64,000 nucleotides of DNA. Origin: Prevotella sp. E2-28. Lineage in GTDB: Bacteria > Bacteroidota > Bacteroidia > Bacteroidales > Bacteroidaceae. The notes beneath the pieces were generated by a model. The model searched no databases, was not told where the DNA came from, and saw only the letters and a program-made list of their open reading frames with translations. The stretch lies in the NCBI RefSeq assembly GCF_022024055.1, contig NZ_CP091788.1, forward strand, positions 372,001 to 436,000. The letters are read 5' to 3'. Every line of letters starts with the position of its first letter. The stretch's first letter is position 1. A program made the translations under genes and the position numbers. Below, piece by piece: positions 25,680 through 36,115 of the stretch.

Positions 25680-26838
25680 TTTCGTAGATTACGTAAAGAT
25701 CATGTGCCGCTCGGGTAAGGGCGGCAAGGGTAGCATGCACCTGAAGCATGTGAAATACAACCCTAACGGCGGGCCCGATGGTGGCGATGGCGGAAAGGGT
25801 GGTAGCATCATACTGCGTGGCAATCATAACTACTGGACACTGCTCCATCTGAAGTATGAGCGTCATATCTTTGCAGAACACGGCGGTAACGGTGGGCGCG
25901 ATAAGTGTCACGGTACTGACGGTAAGGATATTTACATCGATGTTCCGCCAGGCACGGTGGTATATAACGCCGAGACGGGAAAATTTGTATGCGATGTGGC
26001 TTACGACGGCCAAGAGGTATTGCTTTTGAAAGGCGGACGTGGGGGACTGGGTAATTTCCAGTTCCGCACGGCTACCAATCAGGCACCGCGTTACGCCCAG
26101 CCTGGTGAGCCCATGCAGGAGATGACCGTCATCCTGGAGTTAAAACTATTAGCCGATGTGGGTTTGGTGGGCTTCCCTAATGCAGGTAAGTCAACCCTTG
26201 TATCGTCTCTGAGCAATGCAAAGCCGAAGATTGCCAACTATCCCTTTACTACGATGGAGCCTTCACTGGGCATTGTGGGTTATCGCGATGGAAAGTCGTT
26301 TGTGATGGCCGACATCCCTGGTATCATTGAGGGAGCCTCCGAAGGAAAGGGACTTGGACTGCGTTTCCTGCGTCATATCGAGCGCAATTCGCTGCTGCTC
26401 TTTATGGTGCCAGGCGATACCGATGATATCAAGCATGAATACGAAGTACTGCTCAATGAACTTCAGCAGTTTAATCCCGAAATGCTCTCAAAGCACCGCG
26501 TGCTGGCTATCACCAAGTGTGACTTGCTTGACGAGGAGCTTATAGAGATGTTGAAGGAGACACTGCCTCAGGATCTTCCTGTGGTGTTCATCTCTGCTGT
26601 TACAGGATTTGGACTTGAGGAACTGAAGGATGTGTTATGGTGTGAACTGAATGCTGAGAGCAATAAGTTACAGGCTATCACAGCCGAAGATACGCTGGTG
26701 CATCGCGATAAGGATATGTCTGCTTTTGCGCAGGAATTGGAAGACGAGGGCGAGGATGAGGACATTGAATACGTTGATGTGGAGGATGTCGATGACCTTG
26801 ATGACTTCGAATATGAAGACGATGACGAAGAAAACTAA
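25669..26838 (+). CDS. obgE: Obg-family GTPase
   Basis: 389 aa. Glycine-rich OBG domain (1-158; [14 protein letters not shown] and [17 protein letters not shown]), then a G domain with [14 protein letters not shown] (G1), PFTTMEP (G2), [12 protein letters not shown] (G3), TKCDL (G4) and ISAVTGFG (G5). The C-terminal 40 residues are almost entirely acidic ([18 protein letters not shown]). Involved in ribosome assembly and stress control. Follows adk with an 11-bp overlap. Confidence 0.97.
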   Translation: MESNFVDYVKIMCRSGKGGKGSMHLKHVKYNPNGGPDGGDGGKGGSIILRGNHNYWTLLHLKYERHIFAEHGGNGGRDKCHGTDGKDIYIDVPPGTVVYNAETGKFVCDVAYDGQEVLLLKGGRGGLGNFQFRTATNQAPRYAQPGEPMQEMTVILELKLLADVGLVGFPNAGKSTLVSSLSNAKPKIANYPFTTMEPSLGIVGYRDGKSFVMADIPGIIEGASEGKGLGLRFLRHIERNSLLLFMVPGDTDDIKHEYEVLLNELQQFNPEMLSKHRVLAITKCDLLDEELIEMLKETLPQDLPVVFISAVTGFGLEELKDVLWCELNAESNKLQAITAEDTLVHRDKDMSAFAQELEDEGEDEDIEYVDVEDVDDLDDFEYEDDDEEN

Positions 26839-26869
26839 AATCTTATATCTAATAAAAAATTAAACATTT

Positions 26870-29800
26870 ATGCAGAAGAAATTATTCTTTCTGGTTGCCT
26901 TAATGCTGACAATGACGTTGTCGGTTGTGGCACAGGTGACGACTTCCAGCATGACCGGTAAGGTTTCTGTGGAAGGTAGTCGCGAGGAGATTATTGGCGC
27001 TACGGTGCAGGCTGTACATGAGCCGTCAGGTACACGTTACACTGCTGTGACCAATGTGAACGGACGCTTTACCATTCAAGGTATGCGTACGGGTGGACCT
27101 TATGCGGTGACCGTTTCTTACATTGGTCATCAGACTAAGACGATGAAAGGCATTACCCTACAGTTGGGTGAGACTTACAATTTGAATGTATGGCTCTCGG
27201 AGAATGCTACAGATTTGGCTGAGGTTGTGGTCAGTGGCCGTGCATCCAAATTTGCTGCCGAAAAGACAGGTGCCTCAACGAATATTGACAACGACCAACT
27301 GATGATGATGCCTACGCTCGACCGTAGCCTCTCTACTGTTGCTAAGTTGTCTCCGTATTCTGGCGGTGGAATGAATCTGGCTGGTGCCGACCCTCGTTCT
27401 ACCAACTTCACTATTGATGGTGCCAACTTTAACAATAGCTTTGGTCTTACTTCCGACCTGCCTGGTGGCGGTACGCCAATCTCTATCGATGCTATCGAAG
27501 AGATGCAGGTTGTTATTGCACCTTTCGATGTACGTCAGACCAATTTCATTGGTGGTGGTATCAATGCGATTACGAAGTCGGGTACTAATGAGTTTAAGGG
27601 TACTGTCTATGGCTTCTATCGCGACAAATATATGCGTGGTAATAAGATTTATGGTGAAGATCTGGGTACCCGTGCTACTGATACGAAAAAGACTTATGGT
27701 ATCACCTTGGGCGGTCCGATTATCAAGAATAAACTGTTCTTCTTCGTTAACTATGAGAAAGAGCTGACTCCAAAGGAGGTTGTGCAGTATCGTGCACGTG
27801 AGGATGGAGAGACTCCTGGAGGTATGGTGTCACGTACCACAGCTTCCGATATGGAGAAGGTGGCCAACTTCCTGCGTACGCAGTATGGCTACGATCCTGG
27901 TTCTTATACTGATTTCCCTGCCGAGGATACTAATGAGAAGTTCCTTGCCCGTTTGGACTGGAATATCACGGATGCCCATCACCTGGCTTTGCGTTATAAC
28001 AAGACTAAGGTAGAAGACTGGCGTCCTACAAACGCTATGTCAAGTGATGTCTCTCTGTATGGCGGTGCCAAGTTTAACCTTGGCCGAATCAGTGCCAGTA
28101 GTATGGCTTATTCGAACAGCTTGTATTATTTCCACAATGACGTAGAGTCTTTCTCTGCCGATTTGAATAGCCGTTTTGGCCAGAAAGCTAACAACCAGTT
28201 GCTCTTCACTCATACCTTCCAGGATGATAGTCGTGGTACGCCATCAAGCAACTTCCCCTTCATCGATATTCTGTATGACGGAGCCATTGAGCCTTATATC
28301 TCTGCCGGTTATGAGTTGTTCTCATATAATAATGGTGTGAAGACTAAGACCACGAATGTGACTGATAACTTTACCCTCTATCTCGGTTCTCACAAGATCA
28401 CTGCCGGTGGTCGTTTCGAACATATCTATGCTGACAACTCTTATATGCGTAATGGTACGGGTTACTATCGTTTCAAGAGCGTTAGCGACTTCCTGAATAT
28501 GAAGGCTCCTGATGGCGTAGCATTCTCGTATGGCTATGACGGCATCTCTGAACCTACAAGTGCTGTGCGTTACAACCAGCTTGGCTTCTATCTGCAGGAT
28601 GAATGGCAGGCAACCAATCGCCTGAAGCTCACCTATGGTGTTCGTGCCGATAATATCATATTCGATGAGCAGGATATTGCGCGTAATGATAAGATTTATG
28701 CCCGTGACTTTGGTGGCTATCACATTGATACCGGCCATTGGCCTGAAAGCAACTGGCAGTTCTCGCCTCGTGTTGGCTTCACATGGGATGTCTTTGGCGA
28801 CAAGAGCCTGAAGGTGCGTGGTGGTAGCGGACTCTTCATGGGTCGTTTCCCCTTGGTTTACTTCACCAATATGCCTCAGAATGCAGCTATGTTCCAGTAT
28901 AACTATGCTGCTGGTTACAACTCATCAGGTGTAGCTGCCGAGAACCTCGTGCGTACCACTTCTATTGATATTGATGCTAAACTGCAGGGCTTGGCTGGTA
29001 AGATACTGTCTGTTGATGAGTTGAAGCAGTATTTCGAAGTGCCTACCACAAATACTGATCATGTGGATGCTACCAGCATGTCGGGCGTGAGCAGCGACTT
29101 CAAGATGCCTCAGGTGTGGAAGTCGAGCATTGCTGTTGACTATCAGCTGCCTGTGTCGTTCCCCTTCACGGTGACTGGTGAGTTCATCTACAACAAGAGT
29201 ATCAATGCTGTCTATATGGACAATGTGAACATCAATGACAGTGATCCCACAACGATGTCCTATTTTAGCGGAGCCGACCAGCGTCGCATCTATAATAATA
29301 GTGACTTCTATTATGGTAAGAAGGTGTATGCTGTGATGTTGAAGAATACCAGCAAGGGTTATGGCTATACGGCCAACATTACATTGAATGCAGAGCCTGT
29401 AAAGAACCTGAAGTTGACTGCGGCCTATACACGTACTGAGTCGCAGGAGGTGAGCGGTCTGCCCGGACAGAATGCAGTGTCTACATGGACCAGTACCCTC
29501 TCGGCTGAAGGCCCCAACTCTACAAAGCTGCATCGCTCTAATTATGTGACACCTGACCAGATTATGGCATCAGTCAACTATTATATCCCCGCTAAGGTCT
29601 CTAATAGTTTCTTGCTGGGTACTCATATCAGCCTGTTCTATAAGGCTTATTCGGCAGGTAACCTGAGCTACTATTATAGCAATGATATGAATGGCGATGG
29701 TGTGGCTATGGATTTGATGTATATCCCTGCTAACGATAACGAGATTCAGTTCAAGAGCGAGGAGGACCGCGTGGCATTCTGGAATTTTGTTGATCAGGAT

Positions 29801-30172
29801 GATTATCTGAGCAGTCATAAGGGTGAGTATGCTGAGGCTTATGCAGGTCGTGCACCTTGGCTGCACCGCATAGATATGCACCTTGCTGAAGACTTCCAAG
29901 TAAAGATTGGTAAGACCAAGCATAAGTTACAGGCTTCACTTGACCTGATAAATCTGGGTAACTTGCTTAATTCTAAGTGGGGCGTTCCCAAGATTGCACA
30001 GGTGTGCAACTATGGTCAGATCCTGAAGTACGAGGGTGTGGATGCTACAAATACTCCTATCTTCTCTATGAATAAGGTGAATGGTCAGTATCCTACAAAG
30101 ACTTGGGATGTTAACAAGAGCTACAGTAATTGCTGGAAGATGCAGATAGGTCTGAAGTACTTCTTCAACTAA
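26870..30172 (+). CDS. TonB-dependent receptor, Oar-like
   Basis: 1100 aa outer-membrane protein. Signal peptide (1-22), carboxypeptidase-regulatory-like beta domain (about 25-115; GKVSVEGSREEIIGATVQAV), plug (about 130-250; NFTIDGANFNNSFGLTSDLP) and a long beta-barrel ending in LKYFFN with the terminal aromatic expected for barrel insertion. No SusD-type lipoprotein follows, so this is not a standard glycan-uptake pair; the Oar-like subgroup is of unclear substrate. It starts 31 bp after obgE without a visible -7 element, so it may be read from the upstream promoter. Confidence 0.93.
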   Translation: MQKKLFFLVALMLTMTLSVVAQVTTSSMTGKVSVEGSREEIIGATVQAVHEPSGTRYTAVTNVNGRFTIQGMRTGGPYAVTVSYIGHQTKTMKGITLQLGETYNLNVWLSENATDLAEVVVSGRASKFAAEKTGASTNIDNDQLMMMPTLDRSLSTVAKLSPYSGGGMNLAGADPRSTNFTIDGANFNNSFGLTSDLPGGGTPISIDAIEEMQVVIAPFDVRQTNFIGGGINAITKSGTNEFKGTVYGFYRDKYMRGNKIYGEDLGTRATDTKKTYGITLGGPIIKNKLFFFVNYEKELTPKEVVQYRAREDGETPGGMVSRTTASDMEKVANFLRTQYGYDPGSYTDFPAEDTNEKFLARLDWNITDAHHLALRYNKTKVEDWRPTNAMSSDVSLYGGAKFNLGRISASSMAYSNSLYYFHNDVESFSADLNSRFGQKANNQLLFTHTFQDDSRGTPSSNFPFIDILYDGAIEPYISAGYELFSYNNGVKTKTTNVTDNFTLYLGSHKITAGGRFEHIYADNSYMRNGTGYYRFKSVSDFLNMKAPDGVAFSYGYDGISEPTSAVRYNQLGFYLQDEWQATNRLKLTYGVRADNIIFDEQDIARNDKIYARDFGGYHIDTGHWPESNWQFSPRVGFTWDVFGDKSLKVRGGSGLFMGRFPLVYFTNMPQNAAMFQYNYAAGYNSSGVAAENLVRTTSIDIDAKLQGLAGKILSVDELKQYFEVPTTNTDHVDATSMSGVSSDFKMPQVWKSSIAVDYQLPVSFPFTVTGEFIYNKSINAVYMDNVNINDSDPTTMSYFSGADQRRIYNNSDFYYGKKVYAVMLKNTSKGYGYTANITLNAEPVKNLKLTAAYTRTESQEVSGLPGQNAVSTWTSTLSAEGPNSTKLHRSNYVTPDQIMASVNYYIPAKVSNSFLLGTHISLFYKAYSAGNLSYYYSNDMNGDGVAMDLMYIPANDNEIQFKSEEDRVAFWNFVDQDDYLSSHKGEYAEAYAGRAPWLHRIDMHLAEDFQVKIGKTKHKLQASLDLINLGNLLNSKWGVPKIAQVCNYGQILKYEGVDATNTPIFSMNKVNGQYPTKTWDVNKSYSNCWKMQIGLKYFFN

Positions 30173-30199
30173 GCCTGCCTGTTTAAACGAAATGTATTC

Positions 30200-30231
30200 G
30201 AGCCGCAATCTCCGTTGAGAGGTTGCGGCTC
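30200..30231 (+). terminator. Likely terminator of the TonB-dependent receptor gene
   Basis: GAGCCGCAATCTC and GAGGTTGCGGCTC pair over 13 bp with one G-T position, 28 bp after the stop codon. The following bases are AT-rich but not a pure T-run. Confidence 0.7.
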
Positions 30232-30450
30232 AATTATTACTCTTACTATCAACTCTACTGGACTTGGATTATGCCTCCATTCCGTATCGCTAAAGCGTAT
30301 CCTTTACATTGTAAACAGAATTACTTAGTACCGCAAAGCTAATTTAGTTTGGCTGGCAATTCTATTCGTTTTTCAGTCTAATATGGCATGCATGGTAATC
30401 TTATTGAATTCGTGTTCTATCCTCGTTGAATAGACAATGGATTATAACAA

Positions 30451-30479
30451 AAAGAGACAGCCTTGAGAGCTGTCTCTTT
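30451..30479 (-). terminator. Rho-independent terminator of the M23 peptidase gene
   Basis: Perfect 11-bp arms AAAGAGACAGC (30451-30461) and GCTGTCTCTTT (30469-30479) with a 7-base loop. Read on the minus strand the hairpin is followed by TTTTTG, a good intrinsic terminator. Confidence 0.85.
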
Positions 30480-30501
30480 ATATATAATAAGGTGTAAATG
30501 C

Positions 30502-31458
30502 TTAGTTATATTTCAGAATCTGACCAGGACGGAGTGTCATCGTTTTCTTGATACCATTCAGGCTACAGATAGCTGTCACCGTAGTGCGATGCTTACGTGC
30601 AATGGCTGAGAGCGTCTCGCCTTTCTGTACCTTATGGTAGCGTACATTGCCAGAATTTCTACTTGAGCTATTCTTGCTACTGTTAGCCATGTTAGCTTCC
30701 AAATTGTCACCGCCACGATATACACCACCAGTACCACGCAGACGTGTCGCCTCTGCTGATTCGCGGTTATAGGTAGCGCGGTTAAACAACCATTCGTCGC
30801 CTACAACGTCCTGATTTTTAAAGTCGAACATCAGAGCTGGATTCAAGGCTACTCCGCAAAGACGAGTCTCAAAATGCAGGTGAGAACCAGTGCTCTTACC
30901 TGTGTTACCGCCGAGGGCGATAGGATCGCCAGCACGTACTTCCTGATTCTCCTCTACAAGCCACTTAGACAGGTGCCCATAGATGGTTTCCAGTCCGTTG
31001 TTGTGACGGATGACGATATATTTACCATAGCCCTTGCGAGCGCCTTCGTTCTTTACAATACGTACCTTCCCGGTGAATGCAGCACGGATAGTATCACCAA
31101 TATAAACCTTGATATCAAGGCCTTTGTGCTGACGTCCCCAGCGGGCACCGAAATTTGAAGTTACTACACGGTTGGTGGTAGGCATACAGAAATCACGCAG
31201 GTTTACAAGGAACGAATCGGGCAGTGCTGTTGCCTGATGAGCGTATTTGTTATTCCATTCTGTATAGAGTTCGGCGGCAGGAGATTCCCATACTTCATTA
31301 ATAATCAGTTGCTGCAACATCAGTGAGTCTACAGCTTTCATCTTCCGGTCAATAGGTGCCTGATTGGCTAAAAGATCCTGGCCGGCAGCGGGTAAAACTG
31401 CAAGTGAAACTGTTGCTGCGAGTGCTATTTTCTTGATTTTTTTGAGTAACATCTTCAT
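30502..31458 (-). CDS. M23 metallopeptidase with C-terminal LysM domain
   Basis: 318 aa exported cell-wall hydrolase. Signal peptide (about 1-26, basic then LAATVSLAVLPAAG). LytM/M23 domain (about 100-210) with SNFGARWGRQHKGLDIK and GSHLHFETRLCG, the His/Asp and HxH zinc ligands. After a Ser/Asn-rich linker, a LysM domain (about 272-318; VQKGETLSAIARKHRTTVTA) should bind peptidoglycan. It has its own promoter at 31492-31524 and a clear terminator. Confidence 0.94.
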   Translation of the reverse strand: MKMLLKKIKKIALAATVSLAVLPAAGQDLLANQAPIDRKMKAVDSLMLQQLIINEVWESPAAELYTEWNNKYAHQATALPDSFLVNLRDFCMPTTNRVVTSNFGARWGRQHKGLDIKVYIGDTIRAAFTGKVRIVKNEGARKGYGKYIVIRHNNGLETIYGHLSKWLVEENQEVRAGDPIALGGNTGKSTGSHLHFETRLCGVALNPALMFDFKNQDVVGDEWLFNRATYNRESAEATRLRGTGGVYRGGDNLEANMANSSKNSSSRNSGNVRYHKVQKGETLSAIARKHRTTVTAICSLNGIKKTMTLRPGQILKYN

Positions 31459-31491
31459 TAAGCTTGTTATTGATTAACAAAAAACACGGCA

Positions 31492-31524
31492 CAAAGGTAC
31501 TAAAAATATCTGAGTCATACCAAA
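31492..31524 (-). promoter_or_regulatory. Promoter of the M23 peptidase gene
   Basis: On the minus strand: TTTG (31524-31521) and TACCTTTG (31499-31492) with a 21-bp spacer, 33 bp before the ATG. Confidence 0.8.
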
Positions 31525-31573
31525 AGAATCTGCATCTTTTGGGGACTTTTAACATATAAGTTGCATTTTTACA

Positions 31574-32602
31574 CTATTTCCTAAGTGAAATATGCCCTTT
31601 TTCGTCAATATGTGCCTGATTCTTAGGGATATCTGTTTCGCTCAGCATCTTTATCTGCTTCACTACAGAACCGGTTTTATCATTGCGTGGACCGATGCCA
31701 CGTGTCTGAATCATGGGATGAATATCACCGTGAAGGAAATTGCCTTTGTCGTCTATGCTGATTGTTATAAGTGGTGCATGTCCGGAAATACCACTAAGAT
31801 TGACATTGTAGGTTGTACAGAAATTGCCGAGGCTATAGGCAATGAATCGGCCATTGTACACTTCAATAGCACGAGTTACGTGGGGGCCATGACCATAGAC
31901 AATGTCGGCTCCATGATCAATGCAGAAATGGGCAAACTCACGTAATGACCCGCGATTTTCTCCTAAGAAGGTCTCTGTGCCCAGTGGAAGATGGCACTTG
32001 TTCTTGCCTTCTGCACCACCGTGAAATGATACAATTACGAGATCGCAACGGTTCACCAGGTCATCCACGATGCGGGCTACGTTGTCTAAGTTCAAATGCT
32101 TAATAGTATATGAGTTATGTCCAAAGGCGCAGATGCCAATCTTTTTTCCTTTACGCTCGATAACGACACTCTCGGTGCGCCCTTCGATGCCAGAAAAGAG
32201 AATGCCCTGCTCCTGCAAACATTTCTCAGTTGATTCGATACCTTCAAGGCCGAAATCATTAGCATGATTGTTAGCCATACTCAGGAAGTCAAAACCTGCA
32301 TCTTTCAAATTGGGAGCATATGAGGTCGGTGTCCGGAATGCGTAGCTGTTAGGTCCGTTACCCTTAGTGCTTTTGCCGTTGTCGCAAAGCGTACCCTCCA
32401 AGTTACCAACGGCCAGGTCGGCCTGAACGATCATAGGTTTGGCTTCGCGGAACAAATCTTTGCCGTTATTCGCTGGTAGCATTTCTGATGGAAATGTCGT
32501 CCCCATCATAATATCTCCTACCATAGCAATGGTAAGCGTATCTGCATGACTGTTCAAAATGCTGACAGCCATGAAAATAAACGTGGTAAAAAAGGATTTC
32601 AT
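31574..32602 (-). CDS. CapA-family (poly-gamma-glutamate biosynthesis-like) metallophosphatase
   Basis: 342 aa with a signal peptide (MKSFFTTFIFMAVSILNSHA). Motifs of the CapA/PgsA family: MVGDIMMGT, MANNHANDFG, VSFHGGAEG and YGHGPHVTRAIE, a calcineurin-like metal-binding set. Members occur in capsule synthesis loci but many, like this one, stand alone and have unknown substrates. 12 bp after the NlpC/P60 gene; the two share a transcript. Confidence 0.9.
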   Translation of the reverse strand: MKSFFTTFIFMAVSILNSHADTLTIAMVGDIMMGTTFPSEMLPANNGKDLFREAKPMIVQADLAVGNLEGTLCDNGKSTKGNGPNSYAFRTPTSYAPNLKDAGFDFLSMANNHANDFGLEGIESTEKCLQEQGILFSGIEGRTESVVIERKGKKIGICAFGHNSYTIKHLNLDNVARIVDDLVNRCDLVIVSFHGGAEGKNKCHLPLGTETFLGENRGSLREFAHFCIDHGADIVYGHGPHVTRAIEVYNGRFIAYSLGNFCTTYNVNLSGISGHAPLITISIDDKGNFLHGDIHPMIQTRGIGPRNDKTGSVVKQIKMLSETDIPKNQAHIDEKGHISLRK

Positions 32603-32614
32603 AGAGAATTTGTT

Positions 32615-33202
32615 TTACTGAACGCGGCGGGCTCCTACGTAACGGCGGGTGTAGTTGGGCTCGCTGGACTTACTTATCTTTACACCTGATTTTGTGCTGG
32701 CGTGAATAAAGGTGAATTCCTTTGTCAAGGGGTCATAGTCAATAACCAGTCCAACGTGGCCAACACCTTTTCTTGAACCAGGGCTAGTGAAGAATACCAA
32801 GTCTCCAGGCTGTAACTCCTCACGTTTGATGGGGATATTGCGAGCATATTGGTCGCGAGATGACGCACCAATGTTCACGTCACTCTGTTTCTTGTAAACG
32901 TAACTAGTGAAACCAGAGCAGTCAAATGCGTTGGGACCTTTGCTGCCAAAACGATAACGGGCACCTAAATGCTTGTAGGCTTCCTTCATGAGGTTTTCAA
33001 CAAGAATCTTGTCATAGTTGAATGTCTCACCGTTGTTAGTATAGAGGAAGTCGAAGTTGTCAATCTCATCTTCCATGCCCAGTTCAGATACCTCTTCTTC
33101 GTCTGCAGGTAATTCGTTGACATCCTGTATAGAGTCAGAGCTCTGTGCGTAAACCACAGAGGAAATCATGAACGAAATAGCACAAAAAACAACTTTTATC
33201 AT
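32615..33202 (-). CDS. NlpC/P60 (C40) cell-wall peptidase
   Basis: 195 aa, signal peptide MIKVVFCAISFMISSVVYAQ. An acidic linker (about 25-55) precedes the NlpC/P60 domain: ARYRFGSKGPNAFDCSGFTS contains the catalytic Cys (near 93), GVGHVGLVIDY the catalytic His, and FIHAST the third polar position. Expected to cleave peptidoglycan stem peptides. A -7 element lies at 33249-33256. Confidence 0.94.
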   Translation of the reverse strand: MIKVVFCAISFMISSVVYAQSSDSIQDVNELPADEEEVSELGMEDEIDNFDFLYTNNGETFNYDKILVENLMKEAYKHLGARYRFGSKGPNAFDCSGFTSYVYKKQSDVNIGASSRDQYARNIPIKREELQPGDLVFFTSPGSRKGVGHVGLVIDYDPLTKEFTFIHASTKSGVKISKSSEPNYTRRYVGARRVQ

Positions 33203-33248
33203 CTCTATATTAATAAACGTTTAGGACAGTTTTGGTTTATGTCGGGTG

Positions 33249-33256
33249 CAAAGTTA
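33249..33256 (-). promoter_or_regulatory. -7 element of the NlpC/P60-CapA unit
   Basis: TAACTTTG on the minus strand, 46 bp before the ATG at 33202. Confidence 0.7.
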
Positions 33257-33327
33257 CTACATATTTATGAGAAAATTAGTGTAAGTCTTACGTATTTAAT
33301 AAGACTTAACATCTTTTTGAATATATA

Positions 33328-35430
33328 TTATGAAATGGCGGCCCAATTAACATTTGTCTTGCGTAATTGGCGTAGTCTGTTCCAAAGTATCTGATATTTA
33401 GGCGATTGGCATTGTGGGTCATCGTCGATAATCTTCTGTGCTTCATTACGGGCTAATTGCACGAGTTGTCCGTCGCGTGCTATATTGGCAATTTTCAGAT
33501 CAAAGGCCATACCACTCTGCTGTGTACCTTCAAGGTCGCCAGGACCGCGAAGTTTCAAATCGGCCTCAGCAATACGGAACCCATCGTTACTCTCACACAT
33601 AATATCTATGCGCTTCCGGGTATCTTCTGAGAGTTTATAGGGGGTCACAAGGATACAGAAGCTTTGGTCTGCTCCTCGTCCTACGCGGCCACGAAGCTGG
33701 TGGAGTTGTGAAAGGCCGAAACGCTGGGCTTCTAGAATAACCATTACTGAAGCATTAGGCACATTAACGCCTACCTCGATAACGGTGGTAGCTACGAGGA
33801 TTTGTGTTTCTCCTGCAACGAACTTCTGCATCTCTTCCTCCTTATCCTTTGGCTTCATCTTACCGTGTACCTTGCTGAGACGGAATTCTGGGAATGCCTC
33901 GCGTAGCACCTCGAAGCCTTGCTCCAGGTTCTTGAGGTCTATCTTCTCACTTTCTTCAATAAGTGGAAAGACGATATATACCTGTCGGCCTTCGTGAATT
34001 TGTTGGCGGATGCCAGCGTAGAGAGAGGTCATGCGATTGTCGAATACATGTGTGGTGCGGATGGGCTTTCGTCCTGGCGGCAACTCGTCAATGATGCTCA
34101 CGTCAAGGTCGCCATACAGGGTCATGGCCAGCGTACGCGGAATAGGCGTGGCTGTCATTACGAGGACATGAGGAATCGTATTCCCTTCGGTCTTTGCCCA
34201 TAATTTTGCTCGCTGTGCCACACCAAAACGGTGCTGCTCGTCAATGACTACAGCACCTAAGTGTGCGAATTGCACAGTATCTTCGATGACGGCGTGTGTG
34301 CCAATCAAGATTTGTACATCGCCAGATGATAGTCCGTCAAGAATCTCTTGGCGCTTCTTGCCTTTTACGATGCCAGTGAGCAGTTCTACGCGGATAGGCA
34401 TCCCTTTCAAGAACTCACGAATGCTCTGCAGATGTTGCTCTGCTAGAATTTCCGTAGGCGCCATCATACAGGCTTGATAGCCATTGTCCAGGGCTATGAG
34501 CATGGTCATTAAGGCTACCAATGTCTTGCCGCTACCGACATCACCTTGCAGCAAACGGTTCATCTGTCGGCCAGAACACATATCCTGTCGAATCTCACGC
34601 ATCACTCTTTTCTGGGCACCCGTTAGAGGGAAGGGAAGGTTCTTTTGGTAGAAATCATTGAATAGCGGACCAATGCGATTGAACACAAAACCACGGTATT
34701 TGCGTCGCTGATCGCTGGCATACCTTAATATATTTAGTTGTACGAAAAAGAGTTCCTCGAACTTCAGACGAACGCGTGCCCGTTCTAAGTCTTTCGTGTC
34801 TTGCGGATAATGCAGGTTACGCAAGGCTTGGTCGCGACTCATCAGATGGAGTGGGGTAGTGATGAAATCAGGGATAGTCTCTGGCAACGGGTCTTTCAAG
34901 ACGCCAACCAGCGTCTTCGTGAGTTTCTCGATGGCTCGCGAGTTTAACCCACTCTTCTTCATCTTCTCCGTTGTGTTGTAATAGGGCTGCAAACCCATAG
35001 CGGAGAGTTCTACTTTCTCGGCTAAGTCGATATCAGGATGCTGCACCTGTATGCGATTGTTGAAAACACCAGGTCGTCCGAATACCAGATATTTCGTGCC
35101 TATCTTGTAATTCTGTTTTGCATACTTGCCACCATTGAACCATACGAGGTCCATGATGCCTGTGCCATCAGAGAAATGAGCCACCACACGTTCCTTGCGA
35201 GGCCCCATCTCAAAAGTCTCGAAACTTAGGATGCGCCCTACGACCTGCACGAACGGCATGTCGCCTGTGAGTTCGTGAACAGTATAGACCTTCGAACGGT
35301 CCACATATTTATAAGGATAATACTCTAGCAGGTCACCGTAAGTCTCGATGCCCAACTCCTTGCTGAGCATCTTCTTACGATTGGGGCCTACCCCAGGCAA
35401 ATACATGATATCCTGATCGAGTATATTCAT
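33328..35430 (-). CDS. recG: ATP-dependent DNA helicase RecG
   Basis: 700 aa, normal length. N-terminal wedge/OB domain (about 50-150), then helicase motifs: LLQGDVGSGKTLVAL (Walker A), VVIDEQHRFGVAQR (DExH), VMTATPIPRTLAMT, and C-terminal VATTVIEVGVNVPNA and LRGRVGRG. Rescues stalled replication forks and branch-migrates junctions. 16 bp after ispD, in the DJ-1-ispD-recG transcript. Confidence 0.97.
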   Translation of the reverse strand: MNILDQDIMYLPGVGPNRKKMLSKELGIETYGDLLEYYPYKYVDRSKVYTVHELTGDMPFVQVVGRILSFETFEMGPRKERVVAHFSDGTGIMDLVWFNGGKYAKQNYKIGTKYLVFGRPGVFNNRIQVQHPDIDLAEKVELSAMGLQPYYNTTEKMKKSGLNSRAIEKLTKTLVGVLKDPLPETIPDFITTPLHLMSRDQALRNLHYPQDTKDLERARVRLKFEELFFVQLNILRYASDQRRKYRGFVFNRIGPLFNDFYQKNLPFPLTGAQKRVMREIRQDMCSGRQMNRLLQGDVGSGKTLVALMTMLIALDNGYQACMMAPTEILAEQHLQSIREFLKGMPIRVELLTGIVKGKKRQEILDGLSSGDVQILIGTHAVIEDTVQFAHLGAVVIDEQHRFGVAQRAKLWAKTEGNTIPHVLVMTATPIPRTLAMTLYGDLDVSIIDELPPGRKPIRTTHVFDNRMTSLYAGIRQQIHEGRQVYIVFPLIEESEKIDLKNLEQGFEVLREAFPEFRLSKVHGKMKPKDKEEEMQKFVAGETQILVATTVIEVGVNVPNASVMVILEAQRFGLSQLHQLRGRVGRGADQSFCILVTPYKLSEDTRKRIDIMCESNDGFRIAEADLKLRGPGDLEGTQQSGMAFDLKIANIARDGQLVQLARNEAQKIIDDDPQCQSPKYQILWNRLRQLRKTNVNWAAIS

Positions 35431-35446
35431 TCGTGGAGGTTCGGGG

Positions 35447-36115
35447 TTAGAGGTGAGAGGATAGAAGTGCCTCGGCCATGATTAGGTCGAAAGGCGTGGT
35501 GATTTTGATATTTTCGCGATTGCCGTCTACCATCTCCACATCATGTCCGTAGGCTTCTACAACAGATGCGTCGTCAGTGAAACTCTCAGAATAAGGCTGT
35601 TTGTTGGCTGCTTTGAGCAACAGAATGTCAAAGCATTGTGGTGTTTGTACCAGACAGAAATCGCTACGCAGTACGTTTTTCTGTGTGGGAATGTGACGTA
35701 ATGTCTCGACAACAGGTGTTACAGGAATGACAGCCTGCTTGGCGCGAGCAGTTTCGTAACAATTCTTAATGACCTCAATGCTAACAAAAGGACGCACACC
35801 GTCGTGTACACCTACCACGCCTTCGGCATCGTTAGGTACCAGTGCCAGTCCATTTTGTACAGAATGGAAGCGTGTCTCGCCGCCATTAGCCAACTGGTAG
35901 TCCAGCGTGAAATTGTAGTGCTTGCAGAGCTCCTTCCAATAATCCTGCTGTACTTTGGGTAGCACAAGAATTATCTGCAAATCCTTGGAGTATTCGTGAA
36001 AACGCTCTAAAGTTCGCATCAATACGGGCTTTCCGCCTATAGGTAGAAACTGTTTGGGAATGTCGCCCCCCATGCGCAGACCTTTGCCGCCTGCTACGAT
36101 GATGATATAGTCCAT
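35447..36115 (-). CDS. ispD: 2-C-methyl-D-erythritol 4-phosphate cytidylyltransferase
   Basis: 222 aa. MEP isoprenoid pathway: CTP + MEP to CDP-ME. Signature [20 protein letters not shown] at the N-terminus, [12 protein letters not shown], and the PQCFD and [10 protein letters not shown] segments. ATG overlaps the stop of the upstream DJ-1 gene by one base. The later MEP enzyme dxr is also in this window (52050-53207) but in a separate operon. Confidence 0.95.
   Translation of the reverse strand: MDYIIIVAGGKGLRMGGDIPKQFLPIGGKPVLMRTLERFHEYSKDLQIILVLPKVQQDYWKELCKHYNFTLDYQLANGGETRFHSVQNGLALVPNDAEGVVGVHDGVRPFVSIEVIKNCYETARAKQAVIPVTPVVETLRHIPTQKNVLRSDFCLVQTPQCFDILLLKAANKQPYSESFTDDASVVEAYGHDVEMVDGNRENIKITTPFDLIMAEALLSSHL

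Larger units (their letters stand above)
30173..30501. other. Intergenic region with two hairpins
   Basis: 329 bp between the receptor gene and the M23 peptidase gene, which converge. It holds two terminator-like hairpins (30200-30231 and 30451-30479, listed separately). The middle shows a minus-strand TAGCTTTG around 30334-30341 without a plausible gene behind it. No other gene or tRNA seen. Confidence 0.6.

Noticed and set aside
28925..29533. 202-codon minus-strand open frame
   Set aside because: Antisense to the TonB-dependent receptor barrel, no start context, Ile/His-rich shadow.
26870..30172. SusC of a polysaccharide utilisation locus
   Set aside because: No SusD-like gene or glycan enzymes follow; N-terminal and plug features fit the Oar-like group better.
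30241..30440. Small RNA or gene remnant between the receptor and M23 genes
   Set aside because: A minus-strand TAGCTTTG is present but no -33 box, no hairpin end of its own and no protein-like frame.
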